DNA from: Shouchella hunanensis
Lineage (GTDB): Bacteria > Bacillota > Bacilli > Bacillales > Bacillaceae_D
Assembly (NCBI RefSeq): GCF_028735875.1
Contig: NZ_CP117834.1
Span: 3,956,001 to 4,020,000, forward strand
DNA length: 64,000 nucleotides
Reading direction: 5' to 3'
Positions 16,174 to 26,388 of the stretch are shown one piece after another. Made by a program: the position numbers and the translations under genes. Numbering within the stretch: the stretch's first letter is position 1; each line of letters starts with the position of its first letter. The notes below the pieces were generated by a model. The model ran no database searches, was not told where the DNA came from, and saw nothing but the letters and a program-made list of their open reading frames with translations.

Positions 16174-18265
16174 ATTCTTCATATTCATACACATCCGATT
16201 CTCTATTAAACTCGTCATCAATAAATACTTCATACGAGCCTGGGTAGCTTGGACTAACTCGTAAATCAATCGTAAAATCCGTTGACGTCGTAATCGTCTC
16301 TTCTACAACAACCCGCTCATCACCTTGGGAATTGGCATCTGTTGCAACGATTCGTACAGCAAAGCTCCGTTCCTCTGATTGATGTTCTTCTGAAACCACA
16401 ACCGTTTGTGTAATTCGATAAACCGAGCTTGGCTCTTCTTCTTCTGTAGGGTCTTCTACAGGGTCAGCGGCGACTGGGTCCTCTACTTCCCCTTCAGGTT
16501 GTTGAGGGACTTCTGGAGTTTCGTCTGGTTCGCTTGGTTCAGGCCCTCGGGATAACACAATTTCAACACGGTCGCCTTGTTCCATTGTTGTTAAAGGCTC
16601 AGGTGATTGACGAATAACACGTCCTGCTGGTATATCCTCATCATGCTCACGCTCAAACGTACCACGCAAGCCCTCTGCATTAAAATACGCCCGAACATCT
16701 TCTTCGGTTTGATTGACGAGGTCATCTAGCTGAATGGTTTCTGGAACAGCAACAGTGAGTACCACCGTCGTATCGGCTGGAACAACGCTTGAACCATTTG
16801 ATGGGCTTTGTGAAATGACGGTTCCTTCTTGGGCACTATTATCTTCTCTAGACTGCTCTTCCACTTCAAAACCAAGCTGCTCAAGCAAACGCTCCGCTTG
16901 TGTAAACGTATAACCAGAGTAGTCATCTAACGTTACTTCTTCTCTCGATGCTACGACATATAAAGTGACTTCCGATCCTTCTTTTACCGTACGCCCAGCT
17001 CGAGGAGATTGATTGGCTACTTGTCCCGGTTCATATTCATCTGTTGAGATTGGCTCAACATTTGCAATAAGCCGTTGGCTTTCAATTTCCTCAATTGCTT
17101 CGTTCTCTTCCATTCCTTCCACATCAGGAATGGTTGTTTCTTCTACAAAAAACACTTCACTCCACAACGTTAGCGCTAGGATAAATGCCCCTATTATCAC
17201 ACCAATACCAATGATGCTAATCCAAAGCCATTTCTTTTTCTTTTTCGCTGGCTTTTTTGTTTGTTCTGCTTCCTTTTTTTGATCTTCCTGTTTCGCTGTC
17301 TCTACCGGGACGTCGTCTTGTTTTTGAACAGGAATCTCGATCGTTTTGTCTTGATCTTCATTATTTGTAAAGCCTGCTACAATCGGTAGTTCCTTTGTTT
17401 TTTCTTCATCATCGTCTTCTAGTTGTGTATGCAACTGCAACGATTGATTTGGATCTAACGCCATATCACAAGCCCAGATCACGTCTTCAGCAGAATTAAA
17501 CCGTTGGTTCGGGTCTTTCATCGTTGCTTTTTTAATAATGTCTTCCACACTTTGCGGAATACTCGATACTAGTTCTCTAGCCGACGGAATTTCATTTTGC
17601 AAGTGCTTAATCGCAATAGATACCGCAGTATCTCCAGAAAACGGAATTCTCCCTGTTACCATTTCAAACAGAACAATGCCTAGCGAGTATAAGTCAGACC
17701 GGTACGTCACATGACCGCCACGAGCTTGTTCTGGAGATAAATAATGGACCGATCCCATGACTGAATTTGTGTGGGTAATAGTCGTTGAGGTCATCGCACG
17801 AGCAATCCCAAAATCGGTTACTTTTGCTTCGCCATCTTCGCTAATAAGGATATTTTGCGGTTTCATATCACGATGGACAATTTGCATGGCATGGGCGTGT
17901 CCTACTCCATGCAAGATTTGTTTAAAATAGTCAAGAGCCGTGGCAATATCTAAAGGGCCATCTTCTTGAATGACTTCTTTTAGCGTACGGCCCTTGACAT
18001 ATTCCATGACAATATAATAAAGATCTTCTTCTTCTCCAACGTCAAATATATTGACAATGTGAGGATTGTTCAAACTTGTCGCTGCTTGCGCTTCTCTTCT
18101 AAAACGCTTAATAAACTGTTCGTCTTTTGAGAATTGAGGCTGAAGTACTTTTACTGCGACATGACGATCTAAAATAACATCCAGTGCTAAATAGACATTC
18201 GCCATCCCGCCTCCGCCGATGCTGTCCAATACGACGTAGCGGTCGCCAATTCGTTCTCCAATCAT
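16172..18265 (-). CDS. prkC: PASTA-domain serine/threonine kinase PrkC
   Basis: PrkC is a membrane kinase that senses peptidoglycan fragments and controls germination and cell wall functions. The ATG at 18265 gives 697 residues starting MIGERIGDRYVVLDSIGG; an in-frame TTG three codons earlier is too close to the ribosome site. The Hanks-type kinase domain (about residues 1-270) has GGGGMANV, the VAVKVL lysine, HRDMKPQN and DFG. A basic stretch and one membrane segment follow near residue 350. Three extracellular PASTA repeats start near VEGMEENEA, YSGYTFTQA and LVNQTEEDV, and the end is an Ig-like tail. It begins one base after the stop of prpC, which encodes its cognate phosphatase. Confidence 0.97.
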   Translation of the reverse strand: MIGERIGDRYVVLDSIGGGGMANVYLALDVILDRHVAVKVLQPQFSKDEQFIKRFRREAQAATSLNNPHIVNIFDVGEEEDLYYIVMEYVKGRTLKEVIQEDGPLDIATALDYFKQILHGVGHAHAMQIVHRDMKPQNILISEDGEAKVTDFGIARAMTSTTITHTNSVMGSVHYLSPEQARGGHVTYRSDLYSLGIVLFEMVTGRIPFSGDTAVSIAIKHLQNEIPSARELVSSIPQSVEDIIKKATMKDPNQRFNSAEDVIWACDMALDPNQSLQLHTQLEDDDEEKTKELPIVAGFTNNEDQDKTIEIPVQKQDDVPVETAKQEDQKKEAEQTKKPAKKKKKWLWISIIGIGVIIGAFILALTLWSEVFFVEETTIPDVEGMEENEAIEEIESQRLIANVEPISTDEYEPGQVANQSPRAGRTVKEGSEVTLYVVASREEVTLDDYSGYTFTQAERLLEQLGFEVEEQSREDNSAQEGTVISQSPSNGSSVVPADTTVVLTVAVPETIQLDDLVNQTEEDVRAYFNAEGLRGTFEREHDEDIPAGRVIRQSPEPLTTMEQGDRVEIVLSRGPEPSEPDETPEVPQQPEGEVEDPVAADPVEDPTEEEEPSSVYRITQTVVVSEEHQSEERSFAVRIVATDANSQGDERVVVEETITTSTDFTIDLRVSPSYPGSYEVFIDDEFNRESDVYEYEE

Positions 18266-18266
18266 G

Positions 18267-19013
18267 TTACTCAAGCTCCTCCGTAAATCGTACTAACGCA
18301 ACAGAAATATTATCTTCGCCTCCACGGTCATTTGCCCGTGCTATTAGAGACTTAGCAATTTGGGACAGCTCATCCTCACGGTTTAATTCTGTAGCTAGTT
18401 CAGTATCTTTTACTTTATCAGAAAGCCCATCGGAACAAATCATTAACAAGCGAACAGAGTCGGCGGCAATGGTTTCTGTATCAACTTTTACGACAGGTTC
18501 TGTGCCAAGGGCTCTTAAAACGATATTTTTTCGCGGATGATCTTCTGCTTCCTCATGAGACAATTGTCCGTTTTTCACAAGTTCGGCGACAAGGGAATGA
18601 TCCATCGTTTGCTGCTTTAATCCTTCTTCTGTTAACAAATACAAGCGACTATCGCCAACATGAGCGATGGCGATATAGTCTTCAGTGCAAAAAGCAGCAA
18701 CAGCTGTCGTTCCCATCCCCTCACAATCTTTATTTTCCTTAGCATGCGTAAAGATTGCTTGGTTCATTTCAACAAAGGTTTCTTGTAGAAAAGCTTCTGC
18801 TTCTACTGCAGACAAGGAAAGTGGTAGTTCATCCCAGTTTTTCTTCATAATCCGAAGGGCTATAGCACTTGCCACGTCACCAGCTGAGTGCCCTCCCATA
18901 CCATCAGCAACAAATGCTAGTGTTCCTGTTGAAGAAGATAAAACCGCACCATTATCCTCATTATTCGAGCGAACTTTTCCAATATCAGTTAAAAATGTCG
19001 TGCTCTCTATCAA
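18267..19013 (-). CDS. prpC: PP2C-family protein phosphatase PrpC
   Basis: PrpC dephosphorylates PrkC and its targets with manganese. PP2C motifs include SNNEDN, FVADGMGGHSAGD, GMGTT, AHVGDSRLYLL and SDGLSDKV, with GGEDNISVAL at the end. The start is a choice. The minus strand carries GAGGTGAT, a perfect match to the 16S 3' end, and a TTG at 19013 lies 8 bases past GAGG, giving 248 residues. An ATG at 19019 is only two bases from the site, and a GTG at 19052 has none. It is followed one base later by prkC. The rsmB gene precedes it by about 45 bases; rlmN, which separates them in B. subtilis, is missing. Confidence 0.95.
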   Translation of the reverse strand: MIESTTFLTDIGKVRSNNEDNGAVLSSSTGTLAFVADGMGGHSAGDVASAIALRIMKKNWDELPLSLSAVEAEAFLQETFVEMNQAIFTHAKENKDCEGMGTTAVAAFCTEDYIAIAHVGDSRLYLLTEEGLKQQTMDHSLVAELVKNGQLSHEEAEDHPRKNIVLRALGTEPVVKVDTETIAADSVRLLMICSDGLSDKVKDTELATELNREDELSQIAKSLIARANDRGGEDNISVALVRFTEELE

Positions 19014-19057
19014 ATCCATCACCTCAATTTTTGAATGGCTTATTCTTGTCACGAAGA

Positions 19058-20410
19058 CTAGGCGTGCTTTAACGCAACCATAAAAAATCCATCTGTTTGA
19101 AAGTCTTGCGGAAGAATGGTTAAGCCGTATTGACCAAAACGACCATTGTCTCTTACTTGCTTTGGTAAGCGCTCAAATGCTGCTTCATCAACAACAAAAG
19201 GATGCGTTGAAAGAAACGCCTCAACAACACGATCATTCTCTTCATGATCTACGGTGCACGTACTATACACGAGCGTACCAGTAGGCTGCACAAATTGGCT
19301 CGCATTCGCTAAAATAAGCTGTTGTGTATGTGTGATGCGATTTGTATCTTCTTCGGTTTTTGACCATCGAATGTCCGGCTTCCGGCGAATCACACCGAAT
19401 CCGGTGCAAGGTGCATCAACAAGGACTCGGTCATAAGCGTGTTCTATTCGATCTGTTAATGTCTTAGCGTCTTGCGTGTCTGCCGTTACATTTGGTAGCT
19501 GCAAACGCGCCACTTGTTCATTGATTAATTTAATCTTTTGCTTATGTAAATCAAAAGACGTCACACTTCCTGTTCCGTTCAATGATTCTGCTAAATGAGT
19601 TGATTTTCCTCCAGGAGCAGCACATGTATCTAGTACATCCATATTTTCTTCAGCACCCACTAGTAGTCCTACAAGCATAGAAGCTTCGTCTTGAGCTGTA
19701 AAATAGCCGTGCTGATAAGCTACTGTTGAGAATGGATTGCCTTTCTTCACGATAATAGCGAGATCAGGAAGTAGCTCTGAAGGAACGACTTCCACTCCTT
19801 CCTCTTCTAACTTGCTGATGACTTGTTCAACGGTCGTTTTCATACGGTTCACCCGAAGACTCGTTTCAGGTGGTTCGTTGTTTATTAATGCCATCGCTCT
19901 TGCATCATCATAGCTATACTGTTCTATCCATTTTTTTAACAGCCATTCAGGATGACTTGTCTCAATAGCTAAGCGAGTCACTTCATCCTCTATAGTGCTA
20001 AACGTTGGGAAGCCCTCACGTTGAATGGAGCGGAGCACACCATTTACTAGTCCACTTATTCCTTTATGTCCCCGTTTATTGGCAATGGTCACTGCTTCGT
20101 GAACGATGGCCCGATCCGGAATACGATCCAAATAAACCATTTGGTAAACAGAAAGACGCAGCAACACATCGACCCACAGCTCTCGTTTCTTCTTGCTTTT
20201 GTTTAAAAATGGTGATAAGTAATAATCAAGTGTTAACCGCCGTGCAACTGTTCCATAAACAAGTTCTGTTAACAGACCTGTATCTTGATGACTTAGTCCA
20301 GCTTCTTTTAACGTATGATTAACGAGTAAATGGCTATAGGCTTGGTTCTTTTCAATTTTAACTAACGCATCCATTGCGACTTCTCGTACGGTTGCTTTAT
20401 CTTTCGTCAT
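19058..20410 (-). CDS. rsmB: 16S rRNA (cytosine-967-C5) methyltransferase RsmB
   Basis: RsmB methylates C967 of 16S rRNA using SAM. It has 450 residues. An N-terminal NusB-like RNA-binding domain (about residues 1-140, with [11 protein letters not shown] and DRAIVHEAV) precedes a Rossmann methyltransferase domain. SAM-binding [13 protein letters not shown] and the catalytic cysteine motifs DAPCTGFG and [11 protein letters not shown] are present, both cysteines typical of the Nol1/Nop2/Sun family. It overlaps the end of fmt by 14 bases and has an ATG with GGAG. The fmt-rsmB order is conserved across Bacillus. Confidence 0.97.
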   Translation of the reverse strand: MTKDKATVREVAMDALVKIEKNQAYSHLLVNHTLKEAGLSHQDTGLLTELVYGTVARRLTLDYYLSPFLNKSKKKRELWVDVLLRLSVYQMVYLDRIPDRAIVHEAVTIANKRGHKGISGLVNGVLRSIQREGFPTFSTIEDEVTRLAIETSHPEWLLKKWIEQYSYDDARAMALINNEPPETSLRVNRMKTTVEQVISKLEEEGVEVVPSELLPDLAIIVKKGNPFSTVAYQHGYFTAQDEASMLVGLLVGAEENMDVLDTCAAPGGKSTHLAESLNGTGSVTSFDLHKQKIKLINEQVARLQLPNVTADTQDAKTLTDRIEHAYDRVLVDAPCTGFGVIRRKPDIRWSKTEEDTNRITHTQQLILANASQFVQPTGTLVYSTCTVDHEENDRVVEAFLSTHPFVVDEAAFERLPKQVRDNGRFGQYGLTILPQDFQTDGFFMVALKHA

Positions 20411-21332
20411 GCTGTACTCCTAAATGATTTGAAATAGTAAATTGATGTGCAATTAAGCTAGCATCGACCGCTTTCTTTCCTGCAAGCTGAACGTTTTGCA
20501 AACACAAAACTGTTCCTTCTCCACTTGCCACATAGACTCCCTCTTTTGCTGTCCGAATAATAACACCAGGCTGTTCTGACGTTCGTTCATTTGTCGCCAC
20601 AGCAACCCACACTTTTATACGTTTTCCATCCATCCACGTAAACGCTCCTGGCCATGGCCGCATGCCTCGAACTTGATTGGCTAGCTGCTGTGCAGTTTTT
20701 TCCCACTGTAACTCTTCTTGTTCACGACGAATGTTTGGTGCAAATGTTGCTTCTTCATGCACTTGAGGAACAGGTTTTGCTCGTTTTTCACGTAAGTCTT
20801 CTATTGTCGGAATAAGCAATTCAGCGCCTAGCTGACTAAGCTTTGTGTGCATCGTGCCTACATCGTCTTGATCATGAATTGGAATGGCTTTTTTTGAAAG
20901 GACATCACCAGCATCCAGTTTTTCTTCCATATACATAATAGAAATACCTGTTTCCTTTTCTCCATCAATAATCGCTTGGTGTATAGGCGCACCACCTCGA
21001 TATTTTGGAAGTAACGAAGCATGAACATTAATACAGCCGAGCACAGGTGCATCAAGTAGCGCTCGCGGAACGATTTGGCCGTAAGCAGCTGTAACAATGA
21101 GATCCGGCTTTAAGGCTATAATGTCTGAATAGTCTTCACGAATTCTTTCTGGCTGTAAGACCTGAATGCCATGCTTTTCTGCCTCTACTTTTACAGGGCT
21201 GGGCGTAAGCACACGCTTTCGTCCAACTGGTCGATCAGGCTGTGTAATGACAGCTATAACCGTGTAATGCTCAAGTAATGTTTTTAAGATCGGGACTGAA
21301 AAATCCGGTGTCCCCATAAAGATAATGTTCAC
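20397..21332 (-). CDS. fmt: Methionyl-tRNA formyltransferase
   Basis: Fmt formylates the initiator Met-tRNA. The preferred GTG at 21332 gives 311 residues beginning [16 protein letters not shown], with GGAG eight bases upstream; an earlier GTG (21341) overlaps the ribosome site. The folate-binding catalytic core has [16 protein letters not shown] (His and the formyl-transfer neighbourhood) and EKLDAGD, and the C-terminal tRNA-binding domain starts near [15 protein letters not shown]. It lies 9-18 bases after priA. In B. subtilis def (peptide deformylase) lies between them; here it does not. Confidence 0.96.
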   Translation of the reverse strand: MNIIFMGTPDFSVPILKTLLEHYTVIAVITQPDRPVGRKRVLTPSPVKVEAEKHGIQVLQPERIREDYSDIIALKPDLIVTAAYGQIVPRALLDAPVLGCINVHASLLPKYRGGAPIHQAIIDGEKETGISIMYMEEKLDAGDVLSKKAIPIHDQDDVGTMHTKLSQLGAELLIPTIEDLREKRAKPVPQVHEEATFAPNIRREQEELQWEKTAQQLANQVRGMRPWPGAFTWMDGKRIKVWVAVATNERTSEQPGVIIRTAKEGVYVASGEGTVLCLQNVQLAGKKAVDASLIAHQFTISNHLGVQHDER

Positions 21333-21349
21333 GTTCTTCACTCCTGTCC

Positions 21350-23752
21350 TTACATAAAAAAGTACGGATGGACATCCATACTAATCGATAACCGTTTCGT
21401 TGTTGTATCCCGTTGGTAGTGATGCAATACGGTTTCTAACGTCTCATATAATTTCGGCTCATGCTTATATTTTATCACGCATTGATAGCGATATCTATCT
21501 TTGATACGGGCAATAGGCGAGACAACAGGACCAAGAATAACCGTTTCTTCGCTTAAGGTACGCTTTAAGTAATCCGCTATTTTTCCGGACGTTTTTATTA
21601 CTGTTGCCAGGTCTTGATCGGAAATGGTGAGAAGAGCCATATAATAATATGGTGGATAGCCACCTTGCTTACGAATTCTCATTTCACTTGCGAAAAATTG
21701 CTCATAATCATGTTGCTTAACAAGCTGAATGCTGTAATGTTCTGGCGTGTATGATTGAACAATCACTTCTCCTGTTAATTCTGCTCGTCCCGCTCGACCT
21801 GCAACTTGTTCTAGCACTTGAAACGTCCGCTCTGCGCTTCGAAAATCAGGAATATGCAGCATAGAATCTGCAGCGAGGACGCCGACTAACGTAATGTTTG
21901 GAAAATCAAGCCCTTTTGCAATCATTTGGGTACCAAGTAAAATATCACCTTTGCCTTGTCCAAAAGCATCGAGTAATGTCTTATGAGAGCCTTTCTTTCT
22001 AGTTGTGTCGACATCCATTCGAATAACGTTCGCTTCTGGAAAATATTTATACAGCTCTTCTTCCACTTTTTGCGTGCCTGAGCCGAAGAATCGAATGTGC
22101 TCGCTTCCACACTCCGTGCACGTCGTTGGCATTGGTTTCTCGTCGCCACAGTAATGGCATTTTAATGAATGCCCTTTACGATGGTAGGTGTAAGAGATAT
22201 CACAATAATCACATGTTGCCACATACCCACAATCTCTACACATAACAAATGTTGAATAACCACGACGATTTAAAAATAGCACCGTTTGCTCTTTTCGATC
22301 CAACCGCTCCCTAAGCCCTTGAAGCAACGCTCTAGAGAACATTGAACGATTGCCATTGCGAAGCTCCTCACGCATGTCCACAATTTCTACTTCAGGCATC
22401 GGCCGCGCATTTACTCGTTCTTGCAATGAAACCAACGTATAGTTGCCTTTCTTTGCACGGGCAAACGTTTCAACTGATGGGGTCGCACTTCCTAATAAGA
22501 CTGGCGCTCGATGGTTCGCTCCACGGTATTTCGCAACATCTCTTGTGTGGTAACGTGGTGCTTCTTCTTGTTTGTAACTTGATTCATGCTCTTCATCAAT
22601 AATAAGTAAACCGAGGTTTGTAAATGGTGCAAATACAGCAGAACGAGCACCTACAACAACACTAACTTCTTTTCGGTGGATCTTTCGCCACTCGTCGTAT
22701 TTTTCTCCATTGGATAAACCAGAGTGCATAATAGCTACTAAATTGCCGAATCGAGCTTTAAAGCGATTCACCATTTGTGGGGTAAGAGAGATTTCCGGAA
22801 CAAGCATGATGGCTTCTTGGCCTTTTTGAAGTACTTTAGCAATGGCTTGTAAATAGATTTCCGTTTTACCGCTTCCTGTAACACCGTGTAGTAGCACCGT
22901 TTCATACCGGTCTTCCTCAATGGGACGAGAAATAACTTGGAGTGCCTCTTGTTGCTTTGGTGTTAATACAAGCGGCTCAGACCTTGTAAATGTATCATTG
23001 CTTGTCGGATCTCGGTACACTTCTTGTGCCCATTCCTGAACAAACCCTTTATCAAGTAAAGCTTTTAGGGTTGCACGACTCGATTTCGTTTCAGCTATAG
23101 CTTGCTGTGACGGTAAAGGTCGCTGCTTCCCTTTCAAGAATTGAATCAGTTCATACTGTTTCTTTGCTTTTCGCTGTAAGGATTCTAGCTCTGATTCGCG
23201 TACATCGCTAACTGTAACAAACCGTTCTGTTTTCATTTTTGTATGAGCCTTTGTTGCATATTCAATTTCAACAAGGCCTGCTTCAAGAGCCTTTTTCATT
23301 GTGAGAAGATCGCTAGGTTCCCCTTTTTTTAGTTCATCCCAATTCAAATGATTTCCATTGCCAAATAGGGTACGTATCTGCTCGGGCAGCTCTGTTCTTT
23401 CGACCCTCATTTGAATGATCTTAGAAACTTTTGTCTTTAATGCCGCCGGTAACATCGCTTGAAAGGCAGTAACTTGAAAGCAAATCGTTGCCTTTGCTAA
23501 CCATTTGCCAAGGGCTAACAATTCTTCGCTTAAAACCGGTACAGGATCAAGTACTTCAATAATAGCTTTCATATTCTTGACGTCACTTGTTTCGGTTCGC
23601 TCAATCACAAAACCTTGAATTTTTCGCGGTCCAAATGGTACGACGACCCGAATACCTGGCTGAACAAGCGTCTCCCATTCGCTTGGAATCTTATAATCAA
23701 AGAGTCGATCTGTCTGTGCAGTAGGTACGTCTACGATAATGCGCGCAATCAC
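21350..23752 (-). CDS. priA: Primosomal replication restart helicase PriA
   Basis: PriA reloads the replicative helicase on collapsed forks. It has 800 residues. The N-terminal DNA-binding domain begins [19 protein letters not shown] and contains [12 protein letters not shown]. The helicase core has [14 protein letters not shown] (Walker A), DEEH and GSATPSVET. Eight cysteines arranged as [13 protein letters not shown] and CHYC...CTECG bind two zincs in the middle of the core. The GTG at 23752 overlaps the coaBC stop by four bases. No strong ribosome site is seen, consistent with translational coupling to coaBC. Confidence 0.97.
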   Translation of the reverse strand: MIARIIVDVPTAQTDRLFDYKIPSEWETLVQPGIRVVVPFGPRKIQGFVIERTETSDVKNMKAIIEVLDPVPVLSEELLALGKWLAKATICFQVTAFQAMLPAALKTKVSKIIQMRVERTELPEQIRTLFGNGNHLNWDELKKGEPSDLLTMKKALEAGLVEIEYATKAHTKMKTERFVTVSDVRESELESLQRKAKKQYELIQFLKGKQRPLPSQQAIAETKSSRATLKALLDKGFVQEWAQEVYRDPTSNDTFTRSEPLVLTPKQQEALQVISRPIEEDRYETVLLHGVTGSGKTEIYLQAIAKVLQKGQEAIMLVPEISLTPQMVNRFKARFGNLVAIMHSGLSNGEKYDEWRKIHRKEVSVVVGARSAVFAPFTNLGLLIIDEEHESSYKQEEAPRYHTRDVAKYRGANHRAPVLLGSATPSVETFARAKKGNYTLVSLQERVNARPMPEVEIVDMREELRNGNRSMFSRALLQGLRERLDRKEQTVLFLNRRGYSTFVMCRDCGYVATCDYCDISYTYHRKGHSLKCHYCGDEKPMPTTCTECGSEHIRFFGSGTQKVEEELYKYFPEANVIRMDVDTTRKKGSHKTLLDAFGQGKGDILLGTQMIAKGLDFPNITLVGVLAADSMLHIPDFRSAERTFQVLEQVAGRAGRAELTGEVIVQSYTPEHYSIQLVKQHDYEQFFASEMRIRKQGGYPPYYYMALLTISDQDLATVIKTSGKIADYLKRTLSEETVILGPVVSPIARIKDRYRYQCVIKYKHEPKLYETLETVLHHYQRDTTTKRLSISMDVHPYFFM

Positions 23753-24957
23753 AAGGCGCCGCTTCTTTTCATATAGGCTTCAATTTCATCAAAAATATGA
23801 AGAGCCACATCTTTCTTTGATGCAAGTGGATAACGTTTCTCATAATGGTCTTTTGCATAAACAGTCACGATATTTGTATCGTGATCAAACCCTGCGCCTT
23901 CCGTTGTAATATTATTTGCAACAATGAGGTCTAGGTTTTTTCGTTCAAGCTTGTCTTTTGCGTAGAATTCGACGTCTTGAGATTCAGCTGCAAACCCAAC
24001 AAGCACTTGGCTCTGCTTTAACTCACCTAGTCGCTTCAACGTATCGCGGGTTTTCTTTAGCGGTAAAGACCATTGATTCGTTTGCTTTTTACGCTTTTGA
24101 TTTTCGACTATTTCAGGAGCATAATCTGCCACTGCAGCAGACTTCACAACAATATCAACATCATTAAATCGCTTTGTCACTTCCTCATAGAGGTCTTCAG
24201 CTGATTGTATCGATACAACCTCTACACCACTAGGAGGCTTTAACCCTGTTGGTCCTGATACAAGCGTCACGTGAGCTCCGCGATTTCTCGCTTCTGTCGC
24301 AAGCGCGTAGCCTGTTTTGCCAGAAGAATAGTTCGACAAATACCGAACAGGGTCGATTTTTTCCCGAGTTGGACCTGCTGTAATTAATACGCGCTTTCCG
24401 GTAAATACGGTTTGATCTAAACACATTAGTTGAACGAGCTCTAGTAAATCTTCCGGCTCAGCCATTCGACCTTTGCCGACCCATCCACAAGCTAAATATC
24501 CTGCATTCGGTTCAATTACTTGAAAGCCATACGCTTTTAATTGCTGCAAATTTCTTTGCGTGGCTGGATGATCATACATATTAACGTTCATAGCTGGAGC
24601 AAAAACGACAGGTGCTTTTGTTGCTAATAGCATCGTCGTTAACATATTATCAGCGATTCCATTTGCTACCTTTGCCACTGTATTTGCACTAGCAGGTGCA
24701 ACAAGGACAAGATCGGCTTGATCTGCAATATCAATATGTGCAATCTTTGTTGAATCAGGCTCATAAAATGTATCCGTATAGACTTCATTTCTAGACAGAG
24801 CTTGGAATGTCGTTGGAGCAATAAACTGTTTTGCAGACTCGGTCATCACAACATAGACGTTAGCCCCAGCTTGTGTTAGTTTGCTCACTAATGCTGCGCT
24901 TTTAAAAGCAGCAATTCCTCCACTTACTCCAATAACGATTGTTTTGTTTTTTAACAC
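23749..24957 (-). CDS. coaBC: Bifunctional phosphopantothenoylcysteine synthetase/decarboxylase CoaBC
   Basis: CoaBC performs two steps of coenzyme A synthesis: CTP-dependent joining of cysteine to phosphopantothenate, then FMN-dependent decarboxylation. The GTG at 24957 gives 402 residues starting MLKNKTIVIGVSGGIAAFK, with GAGG eight bases upstream; a GTG at 24966 overlaps that site. The N-terminal CoaC half includes PAMNVNMYDHPATQ and the cysteine-containing ACGWVGKGRMAEP; the C-terminal CoaB half begins near GKRVLITAGPTREKIDPVRY. A terminator-like hairpin lies between rpoZ and this gene. Confidence 0.96.
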   Translation of the reverse strand: MLKNKTIVIGVSGGIAAFKSAALVSKLTQAGANVYVVMTESAKQFIAPTTFQALSRNEVYTDTFYEPDSTKIAHIDIADQADLVLVAPASANTVAKVANGIADNMLTTMLLATKAPVVFAPAMNVNMYDHPATQRNLQQLKAYGFQVIEPNAGYLACGWVGKGRMAEPEDLLELVQLMCLDQTVFTGKRVLITAGPTREKIDPVRYLSNYSSGKTGYALATEARNRGAHVTLVSGPTGLKPPSGVEVVSIQSAEDLYEEVTKRFNDVDIVVKSAAVADYAPEIVENQKRKKQTNQWSLPLKKTRDTLKRLGELKQSQVLVGFAAESQDVEFYAKDKLERKNLDLIVANNITTEGAGFDHDTNIVTVYAKDHYEKRYPLASKKDVALHIFDEIEAYMKRSGAL

Positions 24958-24973
24958 TTTGGCCACCTCGCAT

Positions 24974-25044
24974 AAAAAAAGCTGTCTCCTCTACTAATCA
25001 CTTACTTTACAAAAGAAGTGCTTTTTAGTCTACGAAGACAGCTT
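24974..25044 (-). terminator. Terminator-like long hairpin between rpoZ and coaBC
   Basis: AAGCTGTCT (24979-24987) and AGACAGCTT (25036-25044) are perfect complements about 50 bases apart; within them lies a weaker CACTT/AAGTG stem. On the minus strand the outer stem ends in seven T residues right before the coaBC ribosome site. It could attenuate coaBC-priA-fmt expression. Confidence 0.7.
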
Positions 25045-25049
25045 ACTAT

Positions 25050-25277
25050 TTACTCTTTATTGTCCGTTTCGTCTTGTGACGGAACGCGATGGGTTAAACG
25101 ATCTTGCACAATTTCTTCTAACGCTAATCCAACAAATTTATACGATTTCGGTTGGGTTGCAAGGGGGACTCGACTAGCTACTTCTTTCATTTCTCGTGCA
25201 CGTCTTGAAGATACGGTCACAAGCGAATATTTTGAATCAAGTTTTTCTAATAGGCTATCAATGGATGGATAAAGCAT
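25050..25277 (-). CDS. rpoZ: RNA polymerase omega subunit
   Basis: Omega stabilises the beta-prime subunit during RNA polymerase assembly. It has 75 residues, beginning [20 protein letters not shown]. The motif [10 protein letters not shown] near residues 23-32 and the following VGLALEEI helix are conserved in the family. The ATG at 25277 overlaps the gmk stop by one base, so gmk-rpoZ are co-transcribed. A long terminator-like hairpin follows before coaBC. The cluster remA-gmk-rpoZ-coaBC-priA is as in B. subtilis. Confidence 0.96.
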   Translation of the reverse strand: MLYPSIDSLLEKLDSKYSLVTVSSRRAREMKEVASRVPLATQPKSYKFVGLALEEIVQDRLTHRVPSQDETDNKE

Positions 25278-25888
25278 TATTTCTTCACCTCAACTAATTC
25301 TTGGTATTTTAATCGTTCACGGCGACAGTGTTCAGCTGTCACAATCGCTTTAATGCGCTCGACAGCAAGCTCCACTTCATCATTTTCTACAACATAGTCA
25401 TACATGCGCATTAAATCAATTTCTTCTTTAGCAACATGCATCCGTTCATTAATAATATCTTCTGTTTCTGTACCTCGACCAACGATACGATCGCGTAGTT
25501 CTTTTAAACTTGGTGGAGCTAAGAAAATAAAAACACCCTCTGGGAATGCTTTACGAACTTTTTGTGCTCCTTGAACTTCAATTTCTAAAATAATGTCTCT
25601 ACCTGCATTAATTGTTTCTCTAACATAATCAATAGGCGTTCCATAAAAATTCCCTACATATTCCGCCCATTCGAGTAACGCGTCATTTTGAATCATTTCT
25701 TTAAATTCTTCTCTCGATTTGAAGAAATAGTTGACTCCATGTTCTTCCCCAGCTCTTGGCTTTCTCGTTGTCGCAGAAACAGAGTATTCAATCGCTGTAT
25801 CTTGTTTCCGAAGAGCACCACAAACCGTCCCTTTTCCAACACCAGCTGGACCTGATAGAACGATTAATAGCCCCTTTTCTCGCTTCAT
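25277..25888 (-). CDS. gmk: Guanylate kinase
   Basis: Gmk phosphorylates GMP and dGMP with ATP. About 203 residues. The P-loop is [11 protein letters not shown] near residues 12-22, with alanine where most homologues have serine. The GMP-binding [18 protein letters not shown] and [12 protein letters not shown] follow. The ATG at 25888 matches the family start [13 protein letters not shown]; a TTG one codon earlier is nearer the ideal spacing from GGGAGG and cannot be excluded. It lies 22 bases after remA and overlaps rpoZ by one base. Confidence 0.96.
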   Translation of the reverse strand: MKREKGLLIVLSGPAGVGKGTVCGALRKQDTAIEYSVSATTRKPRAGEEHGVNYFFKSREEFKEMIQNDALLEWAEYVGNFYGTPIDYVRETINAGRDIILEIEVQGAQKVRKAFPEGVFIFLAPPSLKELRDRIVGRGTETEDIINERMHVAKEEIDLMRMYDYVVENDEVELAVERIKAIVTAEHCRRERLKYQELVEVKK

Positions 25889-25910
25889 CAAAATGGTTTA
25901 CCTCCCGCTT

Positions 25911-26174
25911 TTAAGCCTCGTCAGCTTCTTCGTCTTTCGTATGTAATCGTTGGGCAACAGTCTCCGGTTGAACCGCACTTAAGATTACATGGTCAGAATC
26001 TGTCACAATGACAGCCCGAGTTCTTCTTCCGTATGTCGCGTCAATTAACATATTCCGTTCTCGAGCTTCCTGCATAATGCGCTTAATTGGTGCCGATTCT
26101 GGACTGACAATCGAAATAATTCGATTTGCGGAGACAATATTGCCGAAGCCAATGTTGATTAATTTAATGGTCAT
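25911..26174 (-). CDS. remA: Extracellular matrix regulatory protein RemA
   Basis: RemA (DUF370) is a small DNA-binding protein that activates matrix operons in B. subtilis by opposing SinR. It has 87 residues beginning [20 protein letters not shown]. The conserved core includes [13 protein letters not shown] and [12 protein letters not shown]. The ATG at 26174 has a GGAGG site. Upstream, a strong extended -10 promoter is visible. In B. subtilis yloC lies before remA; here the next upstream gene is the calcium ATPase with a hairpin between. Length and motif leave little doubt; the role here is inferred from the family. Confidence 0.95.
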   Translation of the reverse strand: MTIKLINIGFGNIVSANRIISIVSPESAPIKRIMQEARERNMLIDATYGRRTRAVIVTDSDHVILSAVQPETVAQRLHTKDEEADEA

Positions 26175-26219
26175 TCTTCAATCCTCCATAAAAGTAAACG
26201 AGCTGCTATTCTATCACTC

Positions 26220-26228
26220 ATTATACCA
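26220..26228 (-). promoter_or_regulatory. Extended -10 promoter of remA-gmk-rpoZ
   Basis: The minus strand has a consensus TATAAT (26220-26225) preceded by TGG, giving an extended -10. No good -35 is seen at 17 bases. It is about 46 bases before the remA ATG. Confidence 0.65.
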
Positions 26229-26326
26229 AATCTCTCTATTGTTATACGGGTAAATATCCGAGAAACTCGTACAAGATTCATGTAAGAACTAATTTTACCT
26301 TATTTCGCAAGTGCCGTAAAGATCAC

Positions 26327-26381
26327 GAAGAAGGCTGCCTACCAAAAGAGTTACATGAAAACCTTTTGGGGCAACCTCTTC
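26327..26381 (-). terminator. Hairpin after the calcium ATPase gene
   Basis: An outer stem GAAGAAGG-TGCC / GGCA-CCTCTTC encloses CCAAAAG (26342-26348) and CTTTTGG (26363-26369). The tail on the minus strand is CTTCTTCG, so the T run is poor. It lies 8 bases past the yloB stop and probably limits readthrough into remA. Confidence 0.6.
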
Positions 26382-26388
26382 AACTTAT

